Shown here: piece by piece, positions 36,030-47,123 of the stretch | Numbering within the stretch: position 1 is the first letter of the stretch | Layout: every line of letters begins with the position of its first letter | NCBI RefSeq assembly: GCF_006442795.2 | Contig: NZ_CP083956.1 | Span: forward strand, 744,001-808,000 | Reading direction: 5' to 3' | Length of the DNA stretch: 64,000 nt | Origin: Mesorhizobium sp. B1-1-8 | Lineage (GTDB): Bacteria > Pseudomonadota > Alphaproteobacteria > Rhizobiales > Rhizobiaceae | The notes under the pieces: model-generated | What the model was told of the DNA's origin: nothing | Databases searched by the model: none | The model's input: only the letters and a program-made list of their open reading frames with translations | Translations under genes and position numbers: made by a program

Positions 36030-36734
36030 TCATCCCACCGCCACCTTCAGCCAAAGCGCCTTCTCTCCGAGCGTCGAGACCAGTCCCGCATGCGCGGCGC
36101 GGTCGGCTTCGGTCAGGCGCGGCGGCAGGGTGATCGGCCTGGCGCCGATCGTGATGTCGATGTCGGCGACCTCGCCGGCGCCATTCACCTGCACCGCCAC
36201 GGCGTCGAGAATGAGGGCTGCCTGCTTGCCGCCGATGAGCTCGATATAAACCTCGGCCAGCAATTCGGAATCGAGCAAGGCGCCGTGCTTGGTGCGGCGG
36301 GCATTGTCGATGCCGTAGCGCCGGCACAGCGCATCGAGCGAATTCGGCCCCATCGGATGCTTGCGGCGCGCCAGGGCGAGCGTGTCGACGATGCGGCCGG
36401 GATCGATCGCCGGATGGCCGAGGCGGCTGAATTCGAGATTGAGGAAGCCGATATCGAAGGTGGCGTTGTGGGCGATCAGCTTGGCGCCGTCGGTGAAGGC
36501 CAGCCATTCCTCGACGATCTCGGTGAAGCTCGGCTTGCCGACCAGATCGGCGGCGCTGATGCCGTGCACGGCCTGCGCCTCGGCATGGATCGCCCGGCCT
36601 TGCGGGTTGATGAATTTGTGGAAGGTGCGGCCGGTCGGAAAGCGGTTGACCAGCTCGACGCCGCCTAGCTCGATGATGCGGTCGTCGCGCAAATCGAGGC
36701 CGGTGGTTTCAGTATCGAAGATAATCTCACGCAT
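36030..36734 (-). CDS. dnaQ: DNA polymerase III epsilon subunit
   Basis: A 234-residue DEDDh 3'-5' exonuclease, the proofreading subunit of the replicase. ExoI is REIIFDTETTGLDLRDDRII with Asp and Glu; ExoII is LIAHNATFDIGFLNLEF; ExoIII is TKHGALLDSELLAEVYIELI with His and Asp. The C-terminal part contacting the alpha subunit is present. I start at MREIIFDTE. It lies with coaE, aroE and maf in a leftward cluster seen in many Rhizobiales next to the origin. Confidence 0.95.
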   Translation of the reverse strand: MREIIFDTETTGLDLRDDRIIELGGVELVNRFPTGRTFHKFINPQGRAIHAEAQAVHGISAADLVGKPSFTEIVEEWLAFTDGAKLIAHNATFDIGFLNLEFSRLGHPAIDPGRIVDTLALARRKHPMGPNSLDALCRRYGIDNARRTKHGALLDSELLAEVYIELIGGKQAALILDAVAVQVNGAGEVADIDITIGARPITLPPRLTEADRAAHAGLVSTLGEKALWLKVAVG

Positions 36735-36808
36735 TCGAATCAGTTCGCTCCGAGGAGCAGAATCATACACCGGAACAAAATGGCAATGGGCCATGCTGAC
36801 AACAAGCG

Positions 36809-37429
36809 TCAGGAGCGCGGCTTTGCCGGCTTATCCCCTGCCGGTTTGTGCCCTGCCAGTTCGGCGACAATTGCTTCGACTGAGCTTCGCGCAGCATCGA
36901 AGCCTTGCCCCGTGTCGACGATGAAATCGGCCTGGCGTCGCTTTTCGGCATCCGGCACCTGCCTGGCCAGGATCGAGGCGAATTTCTCCTCGCTCATGCC
37001 CGGCCGCGCCAGCACACGCGCGCGCTGGACCTCAGCCGGCGCGGTGACGACAACAATCTTGTCGACGCGGTCGCGGCCGCCGGTCTCGAACAGCAGCGGG
37101 ATGTCGAGCACCGCGAGCGGCGCGCCTGCGGCGCGATGTTTGGCCAGGAAGGCATCGGCGTCGGCGCGCACCAGCGGGTGGACGATTGCCTCCAGCGTCT
37201 TCAGCGCGGCGGGATCGGCCAGCACCCTCTCGGCCAGTCTGGCGCGATCGACCACGCCTGATTTCGTCGTGCCTGGAAAGGCTGCCTCGACCAGGGGAGC
37301 GGCTTTTCCGGCATAGAGGCGGTGCACGGTCTCGTCGGAATCATGCACCGGCACGCCAGCCTCGGCGAACATTTTGGCCGTCGTCGACTTGCCCATGCCG
37401 ATCGAGCCGGTGAGGCCGAGCACGATCAT
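36809..37429 (-). CDS. coaE: Dephospho-CoA kinase
   Basis: A 206-residue kinase for the last step of coenzyme A synthesis. The P-loop [17 protein letters not shown] is at residues 5-21, then [20 protein letters not shown] (substrate aspartate), [24 protein letters not shown] core (here [13 protein letters not shown]) and [21 protein letters not shown] short charged Lys/Pro tail ends the protein. The ATG overlaps the aroE stop by four bases. Confidence 0.96.
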   Translation of the reverse strand: MIVLGLTGSIGMGKSTTAKMFAEAGVPVHDSDETVHRLYAGKAAPLVEAAFPGTTKSGVVDRARLAERVLADPAALKTLEAIVHPLVRADADAFLAKHRAAGAPLAVLDIPLLFETGGRDRVDKIVVVTAPAEVQRARVLARPGMSEEKFASILARQVPDAEKRRQADFIVDTGQGFDAARSSVEAIVAELAGHKPAGDKPAKPRS

Positions 37430-38277
37430 CTTTTTGCCGTCTCACCTTCGATATCGGCGACGATCAGGCGCCGCAATTCGGGCGTCACCTGAGGCCTCAT
37501 GCCGAACCAGCGCTCGAAGCCGGGCACCGCCTGGTGCAAAAGCATGCCCAGCCCGTCGACCGTCTTCAGCCCGCGCGCCCGGGCAGCGGCGAGAAGCGGC
37601 GTCTCCAGCGGCACATAGACGATGTCGGTGACGATGGCATGGTCGGGCAGGCCGGCTGGATCGGCGGCCAACGAGGCATCGCCATGCATGCCGAGCGACG
37701 TGGTGTTTATGAGCAGGCCCGCGTCGGCGAGCAATTCTGCGGCCGCCTCTACACCATGCGCGGAGACGCAGGCGCCGAAACGGTGGCTCAATTCCTCGGC
37801 CCGCGCCAGCGTGCGGTTGACGATGCGGATATCTTTCACGCCGCGCTGTTTCAGCGCATGGATCACCGCACGCGAAGCACCGCCGGCGCCGAGCACCACG
37901 GCCGGGCCGTTGCCGGCCCAGCCCGGCGCATGCTCGTCGAGATTGCCGGCAAAGCCGAGCCAATCCGAATTGCCGCCCCACAGCGCGCCCTCTTCCAGCC
38001 ACAGCATGTTGACCGCGCCGGTCGTTTCGGCCGCCTCGTCGCGGCGATCGACCAGGGCGAAGGCTGCCTCCTTGTGCGGGATGGTGACGTTGCCGCCGCG
38101 ATAGCCGTTCTCGCCAAGCGATTTCAAAAACGTCGCGAAATCAGCCGGGGCGACGTCGATCGCCTGGTAGCTGCCGTCGATGCCGTATTTCGCCAGCCAG
38201 TAGCCGTGGATCTTCGGCGAGCGCGAATGCGCGATCGGATGGCCGGTGACGAAGGCCTTTCTCGCCGCCTCAGCCAT
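37426..38277 (-). CDS. aroE: Shikimate dehydrogenase
   Basis: A 283-residue NADPH enzyme of the shikimate pathway that reduces 3-dehydroshikimate. [20 protein letters not shown] binds substrate; [17 protein letters not shown] has the catalytic lysine; [13 protein letters not shown] follows, and [20 protein letters not shown] is the NADP loop with NRTLARA. The family ending [18 protein letters not shown] is present. The ATG lies inside the end of maf (8-base overlap); a GTG three codons earlier is possible. Confidence 0.96.
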   Translation of the reverse strand: MAEAARKAFVTGHPIAHSRSPKIHGYWLAKYGIDGSYQAIDVAPADFATFLKSLGENGYRGGNVTIPHKEAAFALVDRRDEAAETTGAVNMLWLEEGALWGGNSDWLGFAGNLDEHAPGWAGNGPAVVLGAGGASRAVIHALKQRGVKDIRIVNRTLARAEELSHRFGACVSAHGVEAAAELLADAGLLINTTSLGMHGDASLAADPAGLPDHAIVTDIVYVPLETPLLAAARARGLKTVDGLGMLLHQAVPGFERWFGMRPQVTPELRRLIVADIEGETAKR

Positions 38278-38869
38278 CGATGGCACCCAGCGCGCGCAGT
38301 TCCTTCAGCAGCGGCAGCAGAGGCAGGCCGACAATGGTGAAATGGTCGCCCTCTATTTTCTCGAACAGCTGGATGCCCTCCCCTTCGATCTGGTAGGCGC
38401 CGACGCTGGCCAGGGCCTTGGCGCCGACATGCGCCAGATGGCGGCCGATGAAGGCCGGATCGAGCTTGCGCATGGTCATGCTGGCGATGCCGACATGACG
38501 CCACAGCACCGCGCCGTTGCGGCAGAGCACGGCGGCGCTGTTCAATTGATGCGTCTTGCCGGACAAAGCCAGGAGATGTCTCCGGGCGCCTTCCATGTCG
38601 GCTGGCTTATGGAACACCTCGTCGCCGAGCGACAGCGTCTGGTCGCAGCCGAGCACCAGCGCACCCGGCCTGCGCTCGCTGACTTCTGTTGCCTTGGCCT
38701 CGGCAAGGATCAGCGCGACGTCTTCAGGAGATACGCCGCTATCCTGCAACGGCGCCTCGAGCGCGCGCTCGTCGACTTGCGCCGGCACCGCCTCTACGTC
38801 GAGCCCGGCATTGACCAGCATCGACTTGCGGAAGGGGCTGCCGGAAGCGAGGATGATTTTCTCGGCCAT
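38270..38869 (-). CDS. maf: Maf-family nucleoside triphosphate pyrophosphatase
   Basis: A 199-residue Maf protein that hydrolyses modified or canonical nucleoside triphosphates. [20 protein letters not shown] is the SxSxRR-like start, [11 protein letters not shown] follows, then [19 protein letters not shown] with the catalytic aspartate, and [20 protein letters not shown] with [16 protein letters not shown]. The sequence resembles the YceF branch (7-methyl-GTP) more than the dTTP branch, but this is a guess. I start at [10 protein letters not shown]. Confidence 0.93.
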   Translation of the reverse strand: MAEKIILASGSPFRKSMLVNAGLDVEAVPAQVDERALEAPLQDSGVSPEDVALILAEAKATEVSERRPGALVLGCDQTLSLGDEVFHKPADMEGARRHLLALSGKTHQLNSAAVLCRNGAVLWRHVGIASMTMRKLDPAFIGRHLAHVGAKALASVGAYQIEGEGIQLFEKIEGDHFTIVGLPLLPLLKELRALGAIDG

Positions 38870-38960
38870 GGTTTTTCGCCCAACTAACTTCCTGACGCTG
38901 TTGACCCATCGTTTGTCTGGGGCCAGCACAAACTTTGGAGAATGGCCAAAGCCTTACGAA

Positions 38961-39148
38961 CTTCGTCATCCTAGGGCGAAGCAGGAGCGAAGCTCCGTCG
39001 CGGAGACCCTAGGATCCATTCCGTTCCCTCAATCGAAGAGCGCAGCGGAGCAGAATTCTGCGCCATCGCAACACTTCGGCGTCACGGCATGGATCCTAGG
39101 GTCTACGCTGCGTCGCTCCGCTCCTTGCTTCGCCCTAGGATGACGAAG
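38961..39148. repeat. MITE-like palindromic element 2 (no gene)
   Basis: Arms CTTCGTCATCCTAGGGCGAA and TTCGCCCTAGGATGACGAAG at the ends, with ACCCTAGGATCCATTCCG and CACGGCATGGATCCTAGGGT inside, and a core GCAGAATTCTGCGCC. It fills half of the 380-base gap between maf and ppsR; the remainder has no visible gene. Confidence 0.82.
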
Positions 39149-39249
39149 CGATGGACGTTTCGGCCAATCTCCGAGGCATGCGATCCGTCGTGACTTTTCG
39201 ATCTACTCGGCGGCGGTGGCAGGTCCACCTTCATCCGGCTTGCTATCCG

Positions 39250-40071
39250 TTACCGCGTCTTGCTCCGCAGGGCAACGATCGCCGCCGCCGTTTCCTCGAT
39301 CGAGCGGCGGCTGACATCGATCATCGGCCAGCCATGCCTGGTGCAGAGCTGGCGCGCATAGGCGAGCTCCTCATTGATGGCGGCGCGGTCGATGTAATCG
39401 TTCGGCACATAGATCGCGGTGTTGCCGAGGATGCGATTCTGGCGCACATGCGAAATCCGCTCGGCGGTGGCGACCAGGCCGACGACAAGTGGCGTCCTGG
39501 CAGCGATCAGGCTTTCCGGAAGCGGCACGCCGAGCACGATGGGGATGTTGGCGGTCTTGATGCCGCGATTGGCGAGATAGATGCTGGTCGGCGTCTTCGA
39601 GGTGCGCGAAATGCCGATCAGCACGACATCGGCATCGTCCATATTGGCAGGCAACTGGCCGTCATCATGCTCCATGGTGAAGTTCAGCGCATCGATGCGG
39701 CGGAAATATTCGGCGTCGAGCACGTGCTGGGCGCCGACGCGCCGGCCGGCCGGGGTGCCGAGATAGGACTGGAAGACGGTGAGCACCGGCTCCAGCACCG
39801 AAACGCAAGGCAGGCCCATGGCAGCGCAACGCTCGTCGATGCTGCGCGCCAGCTTCTGGTCGACCACTGTGTAAAGTACGATGCCCGGTTCCTCATCGAT
39901 ATCCTCGAACACCTTGGCGACCTGCTTTTCGGTGCGGATCAGCGGATAGATATGCTCGATGGCGCGCGCATCCTTGTATTGGGCGGACGCGGCGCGGCCG
40001 GCCGCGAGCAGCGTCTCGCCGGTGGCGTCGGAAATCAGATGCAGATGGAAGAAGCTCTGGGGTTTGTTCAC
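39250..40071 (-). CDS. Pyruvate, phosphate/water dikinase regulatory protein
   Basis: A 273-residue DUF299 bifunctional kinase/pyrophosphorylase that switches pyruvate phosphate dikinase or PEP synthase on and off by phosphorylating a threonine. [20 protein letters not shown] is the N-terminal signature and [20 protein letters not shown] the P-loop; [20 protein letters not shown] and [19 protein letters not shown] end it. GTG at 40071 is taken as the start because it lies just before the family N-terminus; the frame is open a further 12 codons. It is divergent from hemE across the proposed origin. Confidence 0.93.
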   Translation of the reverse strand: MNKPQSFFHLHLISDATGETLLAAGRAASAQYKDARAIEHIYPLIRTEKQVAKVFEDIDEEPGIVLYTVVDQKLARSIDERCAAMGLPCVSVLEPVLTVFQSYLGTPAGRRVGAQHVLDAEYFRRIDALNFTMEHDDGQLPANMDDADVVLIGISRTSKTPTSIYLANRGIKTANIPIVLGVPLPESLIAARTPLVVGLVATAERISHVRQNRILGNTAIYVPNDYIDRAAINEELAYARQLCTRHGWPMIDVSRRSIEETAAAIVALRSKTR

Positions 40072-40460
40072 AAGCGGCGGTTCCAGACTGTGGGCAATTG
40101 TGGACAAGGCTGGATGGAGAAGCCTGGCCGATCAGAGCGACTGTATCAGATGGCCACTTGTCCACAATTCGCCCTGCTGTCGGCTTTGTCGGAGCGTTGG
40201 GGACAAAACCGGGGACCAACTTTTCCTGGCCGAATTCATCCACAGCCGGAAGCTCGATGGCCAAATGTCAAGCCGCTGACTCAAAAGCCTGAATCCGGCT
40301 CGTCCCCAATTCCCTCCAAATTGCGAAAGCGAGTGCGCGACAATATGCTGACTGGCCTTTCGGGGCCGCAGGCGGGACAGGTCGCAACCACCACAACCAA
40401 CAGACTCTTAGAATCAGAAGACTCTTTAAAAATAGATATTTGATTTTTAAGGAACCTGGA
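40072..40460. other. Proposed chromosomal replication origin (oriC)
   Basis: The 403-base gap between ppsR and hemE is the place where the origin lies in Caulobacter and Sinorhizobium meliloti (next to hemE). It contains TTNTNCACA-like DnaA boxes: TTGTTCACA (40064-40072, partly in ppsR), TGTGGGCAA (40089), TGTGGACAA (40099), TTGTCCACA (40158) and TCATCCACA (40236). Five GANTC CcrM sites follow (40278, 40291, 40403, 40411, 40420). A 26-base stretch at 40425-40450, with 24 A/T, lies next to hemE and could be the unwinding element. No experiment supports it. Confidence 0.7.
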
Positions 40461-40474
40461 GAGGTAAGCGCCGA

Positions 40475-41503
40475 ATGGCTCAGAGCCGGATCATGCTGGA
40501 GGTGCTCAAAGGCAAGACGGCCGCTCCGCCGCCACTCTGGATGATGCGCCAGGCAGGCCGCTATCTGCCGGAGTATCGGGAGACGCGGAAGCGGGCCGGT
40601 TCCTTTCTCGATCTCTGCTACAATCCGGATCTCGCCGTCGAGGTGACACTGCAGCCGATCGAACGCTTCGGTTTCGATGCCTCGATCCTGTTCTCCGATA
40701 TCCTTGTGGTGCCCAATGCGCTGGGACGACATGTCCGCTTCGAGGAAGGCCGCGGGCCGATCCTGACGCCGATCGCGGCGGCCGAGATTGCGGCTCTGAA
40801 CAGCGAAACGTTTCACGTGAATCTCGAACCGGTCTACGAAACGGTCCACCGGCTGCGCGCCAAACTGCCGGCCGAGACGACACTGATCGGCTTCTGCGGG
40901 GCGCCCTGGACGGTTGCGACCTATATGATTGCCGGCCATGGCACGCCGGATCAGGGACCGGCGCGGCTTTTCGCCTATCGCCAGCCGGAGGCCTTGGCGC
41001 GACTTCTGAAGATATTGGTCGATCATTCGGCCGCCTATCTCATTCGACAGATCGAGGCCGGCGCCGATGCGGTGCAGATCTTTGATTCGTGGTCCGGGGT
41101 TCTCGACGAGCCGTCGTTTCAAGCCTTCTGTGTCGAGCCGGTGGCCGAGATCGTCCGCCAGGTGAAAGCGGTGCATCCGGATGTTCCGGTGATCGGCTTT
41201 CCCAGAGGCGCGGGTGAGCGCTATCGCGATTACCGCAGGAAGACCGGCGTGACCGGGCTCGGCCTCGACTGGACCGTGCCGCTGTCGATGGCGAAAGAAC
41301 TGCAGGGCGAAGGCGCGGTGCAAGGCAATCTCGATCCGTTGCGATTGGTTGCCGGCGGCAAGGCTCTCGAGGATGGCGTCGGGGCGATCCTGAAGACGCT
41401 GGGTCGCGGGCCGCTGATCTTCAATCTCGGCCACGGCATCACCCCGGAGACGCCGGTGGCGCATGTCGAGGCGATGGTGAAAATGGTGAGGAGCCACCGG
41501 TGA
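40475..41503 (+). CDS. hemE: Uroporphyrinogen decarboxylase
   Basis: A 342-residue haem-pathway enzyme turning uroporphyrinogen III into coproporphyrinogen [23 protein letters not shown] is the substrate-binding N-terminus, then [20 protein letters not shown] with the catalytic aspartate, [28 protein letters not shown] and [24 protein letters not shown] precedes the ATG by 10 bases. It overlaps hemJ by four bases. A near-match to parS lies inside at 40809. Confidence 0.97.
   Translation: MAQSRIMLEVLKGKTAAPPPLWMMRQAGRYLPEYRETRKRAGSFLDLCYNPDLAVEVTLQPIERFGFDASILFSDILVVPNALGRHVRFEEGRGPILTPIAAAEIAALNSETFHVNLEPVYETVHRLRAKLPAETTLIGFCGAPWTVATYMIAGHGTPDQGPARLFAYRQPEALARLLKILVDHSAAYLIRQIEAGADAVQIFDSWSGVLDEPSFQAFCVEPVAEIVRQVKAVHPDVPVIGFPRGAGERYRDYRRKTGVTGLGLDWTVPLSMAKELQGEGAVQGNLDPLRLVAGGKALEDGVGAILKTLGRGPLIFNLGHGITPETPVAHVEAMVKMVRSHR
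40809..40824. promoter_or_regulatory. Near-parS sequence inside hemE
   Basis: CGTTTCACGTGAATCT matches the 14-base parS core GTTTCACGTGAAAC except for one base, and the change creates a GANTC site (40819-40823). It is about 360 bases from the AT-rich stretch of the proposed origin. Weak binding at best. Confidence 0.4.
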
Positions 41504-42036
41504 GCGATATCAGCAACGAGAACAGCACCGGCCAGGCGATGAAGCGCATGGCGATCGGCATTGCCGCTTTGGTGGTGCTGACGGCGCTCCTCTATTTCTT
41601 GGCGCCCGACAGTTTCTATCCCTGGGCCAAGGCGATCCACGTTATCGCCGTCATCTCCTGGATGGCCGGCATGCTCTATCTGCCGCGGCTCTTCGTCTAC
41701 CATGTCGATGCCGTGAAAGGCTCGGTGCAATCCGAGACGTTCAAGGTGATGGAGCGACGGCTGTTGAGGGGGATCATCAATCCGGCAATGATCGTCACCT
41801 GGATGTTCGGCCTCTGGCTGGCCTGGAAGGGCTTCGGATTCCAGGGCGGCTGGCTGCACGCCAAGATCGGCGCGGTGCTTCTGCTCTCGGCGCTGCACGG
41901 CTATCTCGCCGGCGCGGTGCGGAAATTTGCCGAGGATCGCAACGAAAAGCCCGCGAAGCACTGGCGGATCGTCAATGAAATCCCCACATTGCTGATGATC
42001 GTTATCGTCATCCTGGTCATCGTGAAGCCTTTCTGA
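41500..42036 (+). CDS. hemJ: Protoporphyrinogen oxidase HemJ
   Basis: A 178-residue membrane protein that oxidises protoporphyrinogen IX, the HemJ/UPF0093 type used by most alphaproteobacteria. [20 protein letters not shown] and [20 protein letters not shown] hold the conserved His and Arg; [20 protein letters not shown] and [20 protein letters not shown] the second His. At least four helices are visible. The start GTG overlaps the hemE stop; an ATG 13 codons later is possible. hemE-hemJ form one haem operon. Confidence 0.94.
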   Translation: MSDISNENSTGQAMKRMAIGIAALVVLTALLYFLAPDSFYPWAKAIHVIAVISWMAGMLYLPRLFVYHVDAVKGSVQSETFKVMERRLLRGIINPAMIVTWMFGLWLAWKGFGFQGGWLHAKIGAVLLLSALHGYLAGAVRKFAEDRNEKPAKHWRIVNEIPTLLMIVIVILVIVKPF

Positions 42037-42056
42037 ACCTTCGCCGGACCCCGCAA

Positions 42057-42130
42057 AAGGCGGCTTGCTCTTTCAGACGACCGACGATAAAAGACGGGTC
42101 TTCCTTCCCGTCATGCGCCGCCCTTTTTTT
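42057..42130 (+). promoter_or_regulatory. Structured rho leader with terminator-like T tract
   Basis: An outer stem can form between AAGGCGGC (42057-42064) and GCCGCCCTT (42117-42125). An inner hairpin is GACGGG (42093-42098) with CCCGTC (42107-42112). T7 follows at 42124-42130. It may end hemE-hemJ transcripts or act as an attenuator in the rho leader. Confidence 0.5.
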
Positions 42131-42204
42131 CGCTTTCGGCCGCGCCCGGCATTTGTCGCATCCAGCCGATTTTTTCCTCCCAAAGCCTACCCAGAGTCCA
42201 TCTA

Positions 42205-43470
<1,266 letters not shown>

Positions 43471-43500
43471 TTGGGTTGAGAGCGGCAGTCCGCCCCTTTT

Positions 43501-43661
43501 CTTCGTCATTCTAGGGCGGAACAAGGAGCGGAGCGACGCGCGCAGACCCTAGAATCCATGCCGTTACTGTTGAGCTTTGCAGCGGTGCAGAATTCTGCGC
43601 CGCTGCTTTCTTCGGCGGGCGTCACGGCATGGATCCTCGGGTCAAGCCCGAGGATGACGAA
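43501..43661. repeat. MITE-like palindromic element 3, overlaps a gene end
   Basis: Left arm CTTCGTCATTCTAGGGCGGA with ACCCTAGAATCCATGCCG; right arm GTCACGGCATGGATCCTCGG with CAAGCCCGAGGATGACGAA. The core GCGGTGCAGAATTCTGCGCC is a strong palindrome. The right arm supplies the last codons and the stop of the yyaL-like gene on the other strand. Confidence 0.82.
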
Positions 43662-45682
43662 CTCCAGCTTCGCTGCAATAATTTCTCCAACTCATCAGGC
43701 TCCGTCACCGCCGGCAGGCACACCTGTCCGGTGCACAGCCAGGCGCCCGCCTTGTCCGTCGGCGGCAGAACGCCGCCCGGCAAGGTCGGCCGATTCGCTT
43801 CCGTACCGACCGGCACGACAATGTCGACCCGGCGCGGGTCCGGATTCCGATTCGCAACCGGAACAAGGCTTGGATTCTCTATGGAATCGACGAGCACCAG
43901 CTTCAACGGCTCGAGCGCCAGAGCGCAGGCGTTGACGATGCCGGCCTGGCCATAGGCCTGTTGCGCGGCGCGGCCCATCGCGTGCTCGGCTACAGCCCAG
44001 GCTTTTTCGCCGAGCTCGAGATCGCCGGTCGGCGATGATAACCGCACCAAAGCTTCGACAATCTGGCTGGTGGCCGATGGAATGGCTTCATCCACGTCAC
44101 CGCGGATGCGGATCGGAACGTCGGAGCTGTCGGAGGCCGTCAGATAGTAGCCGGTCTTGTCGCTGTCCTGGTGCCAGCTATCGAGTTGGCCGATGAAATG
44201 CGTAGCATGGGCCGCGTAGGTCGCATCGCCGCTCGCCTCGGATAGCGCGATCGCCGCATTCGCCATCGCCGCATAGTCGCTCGACAACGCCGGAAAGAGT
44301 TTCTTGGCGCCCAGCATGGAATGCGGCAGGCGCCCGTCCCGGCTTGCCTCGACAATGTGGTGAAAGGCCTTGGCCGCGGCGTCGATCCAGTCCTGTCGGC
44401 CGAGGGACCGGCCGGCCTCCGCGAGGGCGGCGATCATCAGGCCGTTCCAGTCGGTGAGCGCCTTCCTGTCGCGGCCAGGCCTGACGCGCTTTTCCCGGGC
44501 GGCCAGCAGCTTTGCCTTGAGCGGTACAAGCTGACTGTATTCCGAAATGCTTTGGGCCTGCTTCGCCTCGCCTTGGCGGATGATCGGCTTGCCTTCCCAT
44601 CCGTGCGGTGCCGCAAGCTCGAAGTGTTTGAAAAACAAAGCTGAATCATCACCGAGCGCTGCTTCGATCTCTCCATTGCTCCAGGTGTAGAACAGCCCCT
44701 CTTGGCCTTCGCTGTCGGCATCGAGACTGGCTGCAAAGGCACCGCCCTCGACGCGCATTTCGCGCAATAGCCAGGCGACCGTCTCTTCGATTCGTACCCG
44801 GAACAACTCATTGCCGGTCGCCGCATGGGCCCAGTTGCACATGCGGATGAGCTGGGCGTTGTCGTAGAGCATTTTTTCGAAATGCGGCACCAGCCATTCG
44901 GCGTCGGTCGAATAGCGGCTCAAGCCGCCACCGACATGATCGTAGATGCCGCCGGCGAGCATCTTTTCGAGGCTGAGCAGAACAGCGTCGCGATGCGAGG
45001 TCTCGCCGTCGCGCAGCCAGGACAGCCACAAGGTCTGCATGAACGGCGCATTGGGGAATTTCGGCGCGCCACGCAGGCCGCCGAGATCGCGATCGATCAT
45101 GCCTTCGACACGGCCAGCGAGATCGGCAAGCGTGCCGCGGTCGAGCACGGCTTTGCCCTGGCCGCCGGCCAACCGCTGTTCGACATGGGTAGTCAGGCTG
45201 TCGGCGCTTTCGGCAAGGCTTTGTTGCTTTTCACGCCAAGCCTTGTCGACAGCTTCAAGCACTTGAATAAAACCCGGCCGGCCATAACGCGCCTCGCGCG
45301 GAAAATAGGTGCCGCCCCAGAACGGCTTGCCGTCGGGGGTCAGGAACATGGTCAGCGGCCAGCCGCCCTGCTCGCCCATGGCATGGAGTGCTGCCATATA
45401 GATCTGGTCGATGTCCGGGCGCTCCTCGCGATCGACCTTGATATTGACGAAGAGCCGGTTCATGACTTCGGCAACGGCATCGTTCTCAAAGCTTTCATGC
45501 GCCATGACATGGCACCAATGGCAGGCGGCGTAGCCGATAGAGAGCAGGATCGGGCGGCCGCGTTCCTTCGCTTCGGCAAGGGTGGCAGGCGACCATGCCC
45601 GCCAGTGCACGGGATTGTCGCTGTGCTGCTGCAGATAAGGGCTCGCTTCATCGGCAAGCAGGTTTCGCGCTGGCAGGGTCAC
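43622..45682 (-). CDS. YyaL/DUF255 thioredoxin-domain protein
   Basis: A 686-residue protein of the DUF255/SSP411 type. A thioredoxin-like N-terminal domain (SPYLQQHSDNPVHWRAWSPA, SIGYAACHWCHVMAHESF with the CHWC motif, NIKVDREERPDIDQIYM) is followed by an (alpha/alpha)6 glycosidase-like toroid (GGIYDHVGGGLSRYSTDAEW, VPHFEKMLYDNAQLIRMCNW). The role is unsettled. The last 12 residues (RSWSSSSSGLTRGSMP) are encoded by the arm of the MITE-like repeat, so the natural C-terminus was replaced or extended by it. It is divergent from mnmE. Confidence 0.92.
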   Translation of the reverse strand: MTLPARNLLADEASPYLQQHSDNPVHWRAWSPATLAEAKERGRPILLSIGYAACHWCHVMAHESFENDAVAEVMNRLFVNIKVDREERPDIDQIYMAALHAMGEQGGWPLTMFLTPDGKPFWGGTYFPREARYGRPGFIQVLEAVDKAWREKQQSLAESADSLTTHVEQRLAGGQGKAVLDRGTLADLAGRVEGMIDRDLGGLRGAPKFPNAPFMQTLWLSWLRDGETSHRDAVLLSLEKMLAGGIYDHVGGGLSRYSTDAEWLVPHFEKMLYDNAQLIRMCNWAHAATGNELFRVRIEETVAWLLREMRVEGGAFAASLDADSEGQEGLFYTWSNGEIEAALGDDSALFFKHFELAAPHGWEGKPIIRQGEAKQAQSISEYSQLVPLKAKLLAAREKRVRPGRDRKALTDWNGLMIAALAEAGRSLGRQDWIDAAAKAFHHIVEASRDGRLPHSMLGAKKLFPALSSDYAAMANAAIALSEASGDATYAAHATHFIGQLDSWHQDSDKTGYYLTASDSSDVPIRIRGDVDEAIPSATSQIVEALVRLSSPTGDLELGEKAWAVAEHAMGRAAQQAYGQAGIVNACALALEPLKLVLVDSIENPSLVPVANRNPDPRRVDIVVPVGTEANRPTLPGGVLPPTDKAGAWLCTGQVCLPAVTEPDELEKLLQRSWSSSSSGLTRGSMP

Positions 45683-45812
45683 GATGGGCGGCTCGGCTTG
45701 GTGTCGGTGAGTGAAAGCAATTCAGCGAAAGCTGCGCAGCGGCTTTCTGTACGGAATTGCGTGGAAGAAGATACCTAGGGCGGTTCGGCAGGTCGGGCAA
45801 ATGGTTTCCCAG

Positions 45813-47123
45813 ATGGCTTCGAAGGATTCGATCGTGGCGCTTTCGAGCGGCCGCCTGCCTGCCGGCATCGCCGTTATCCGCATTTCAGGCCCGCAGACTC
45901 GATTCGTGGTCGAAACGATTGCCGGAGGCGCGGTTAAGGATCGCTTGGCGGCCTATCGCAAGTTCAAGGCAACAGATGGCTCTGTCATCGACCATGGCCT
46001 GGTGTTGTTTTTTCCCGGGCCCGGCAGCTTCACCGGCGAGGACGTCGCCGAGTTCCATGTCCATGGCAGCCGCGCCGTCGCGGCGAAGATGCTGGAGACG
46101 ATGACCGGCTTCGACAGCATCAGGCATGCCGAGGCCGGCGAGTTCACGCGCCGCGCCTTTCTCAATGGCAAGCTCGATCTGGTCGAGACCGAGGCGCTCG
46201 CCGATCTCGTCAATGCCGAGACCGAGGCGCAGCGCCGCTTTGCCCTGCGCAACGCCGAGGGTGCGCAGAGCGAACTCTATGCGAGTTGGCGCCGGCGGCT
46301 GATCCATGCCCGGGCTATGATCGAAGCCGAGATCGACTTTGCCGATGAGGACGATGTGCCGGGTTCGGTTGCGGATGCGGTCTGGCTCGATGTTGCGGCA
46401 ATGGTCGCTGAGAGCGAACAACACATCAAAGGATTCCACGCCGCCGAGATCATCCGCGACGGCTTCGAGGTGGTGATCCTCGGCGCCCCCAACGCCGGCA
46501 AGTCCAGCCTGTTCAATGCCCTGGCGCGGCGCGAGGCGGCGATCGTCACCGACGAGCCGGGCACGACGCGCGACCTTCTGGAAGTGGTGCTGGACCTTAA
46601 CGGGATGCGGGTGCGCGTCGTCGACACGGCCGGTTTGCGCGAGACGGCAGGCAAGGTCGAGACCATCGGCATAGAGAGGGCGCGGGCCAAGGCCGGCGGC
46701 GCGGATCTGGTCCTGTTGCTGGAGGACATGGTCGATCCGCTACCGGTTGGCGCTGTTCCGACGGATGTGCCCCTGCTAAGGATCGGCACCAAGGCCGATC
46801 TCGCCAAAGCGGCTTCGCGCGGCTACGACATGATTATCTCGTCGAGAGACGGAACCGGGTTGGCCGATTTGCTGGATGAGATCGGACGGCGCGCGGAGGT
46901 GGCGGTTGGCGACGTCGGTGATGTTCTGCCGTCGCGACTGCGCCATGTCGAGCTGTTGCAAGAGACGCGAAAATTTCTCGGGGCGGCGCTGTCCGGGCAT
47001 AGCCAGGAGTTGCGGGCAGAGGAATTGCGGCTTGCTGCGGACCGGCTGGGCAAAATTGTCGGAGCCGTCGATGTCGAGGACATGCTCGACGTCATCTTCT
47101 CGCAGTTCTGCATTGGCAAATGA
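45813..47123 (+). CDS. mnmE: tRNA uridine-5-carboxymethylaminomethyl modification GTPase MnmE
   Basis: A 436-residue GTPase that, with MnmG, modifies U34 of certain tRNAs. The N-terminal tetrahydrofolate-binding domain begins SIVALSSGRLPAGIAVIRIS, the G domain has GAPNAGKSSLFNALARREAA, DEPGTTRDLLEVVL and DTAGLRETAG, and the C-terminus ends with the functional FCIGK cysteine motif. Two ATGs compete, 45801 and 45813; the later one aligns with the family start. mnmG and rsmG follow. Three parS sites lie between mnmE and mnmG. Confidence 0.95.
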   Translation: MASKDSIVALSSGRLPAGIAVIRISGPQTRFVVETIAGGAVKDRLAAYRKFKATDGSVIDHGLVLFFPGPGSFTGEDVAEFHVHGSRAVAAKMLETMTGFDSIRHAEAGEFTRRAFLNGKLDLVETEALADLVNAETEAQRRFALRNAEGAQSELYASWRRRLIHARAMIEAEIDFADEDDVPGSVADAVWLDVAAMVAESEQHIKGFHAAEIIRDGFEVVILGAPNAGKSSLFNALARREAAIVTDEPGTTRDLLEVVLDLNGMRVRVVDTAGLRETAGKVETIGIERARAKAGGADLVLLLEDMVDPLPVGAVPTDVPLLRIGTKADLAKAASRGYDMIISSRDGTGLADLLDEIGRRAEVAVGDVGDVLPSRLRHVELLQETRKFLGAALSGHSQELRAEELRLAADRLGKIVGAVDVEDMLDVIFSQFCIGK

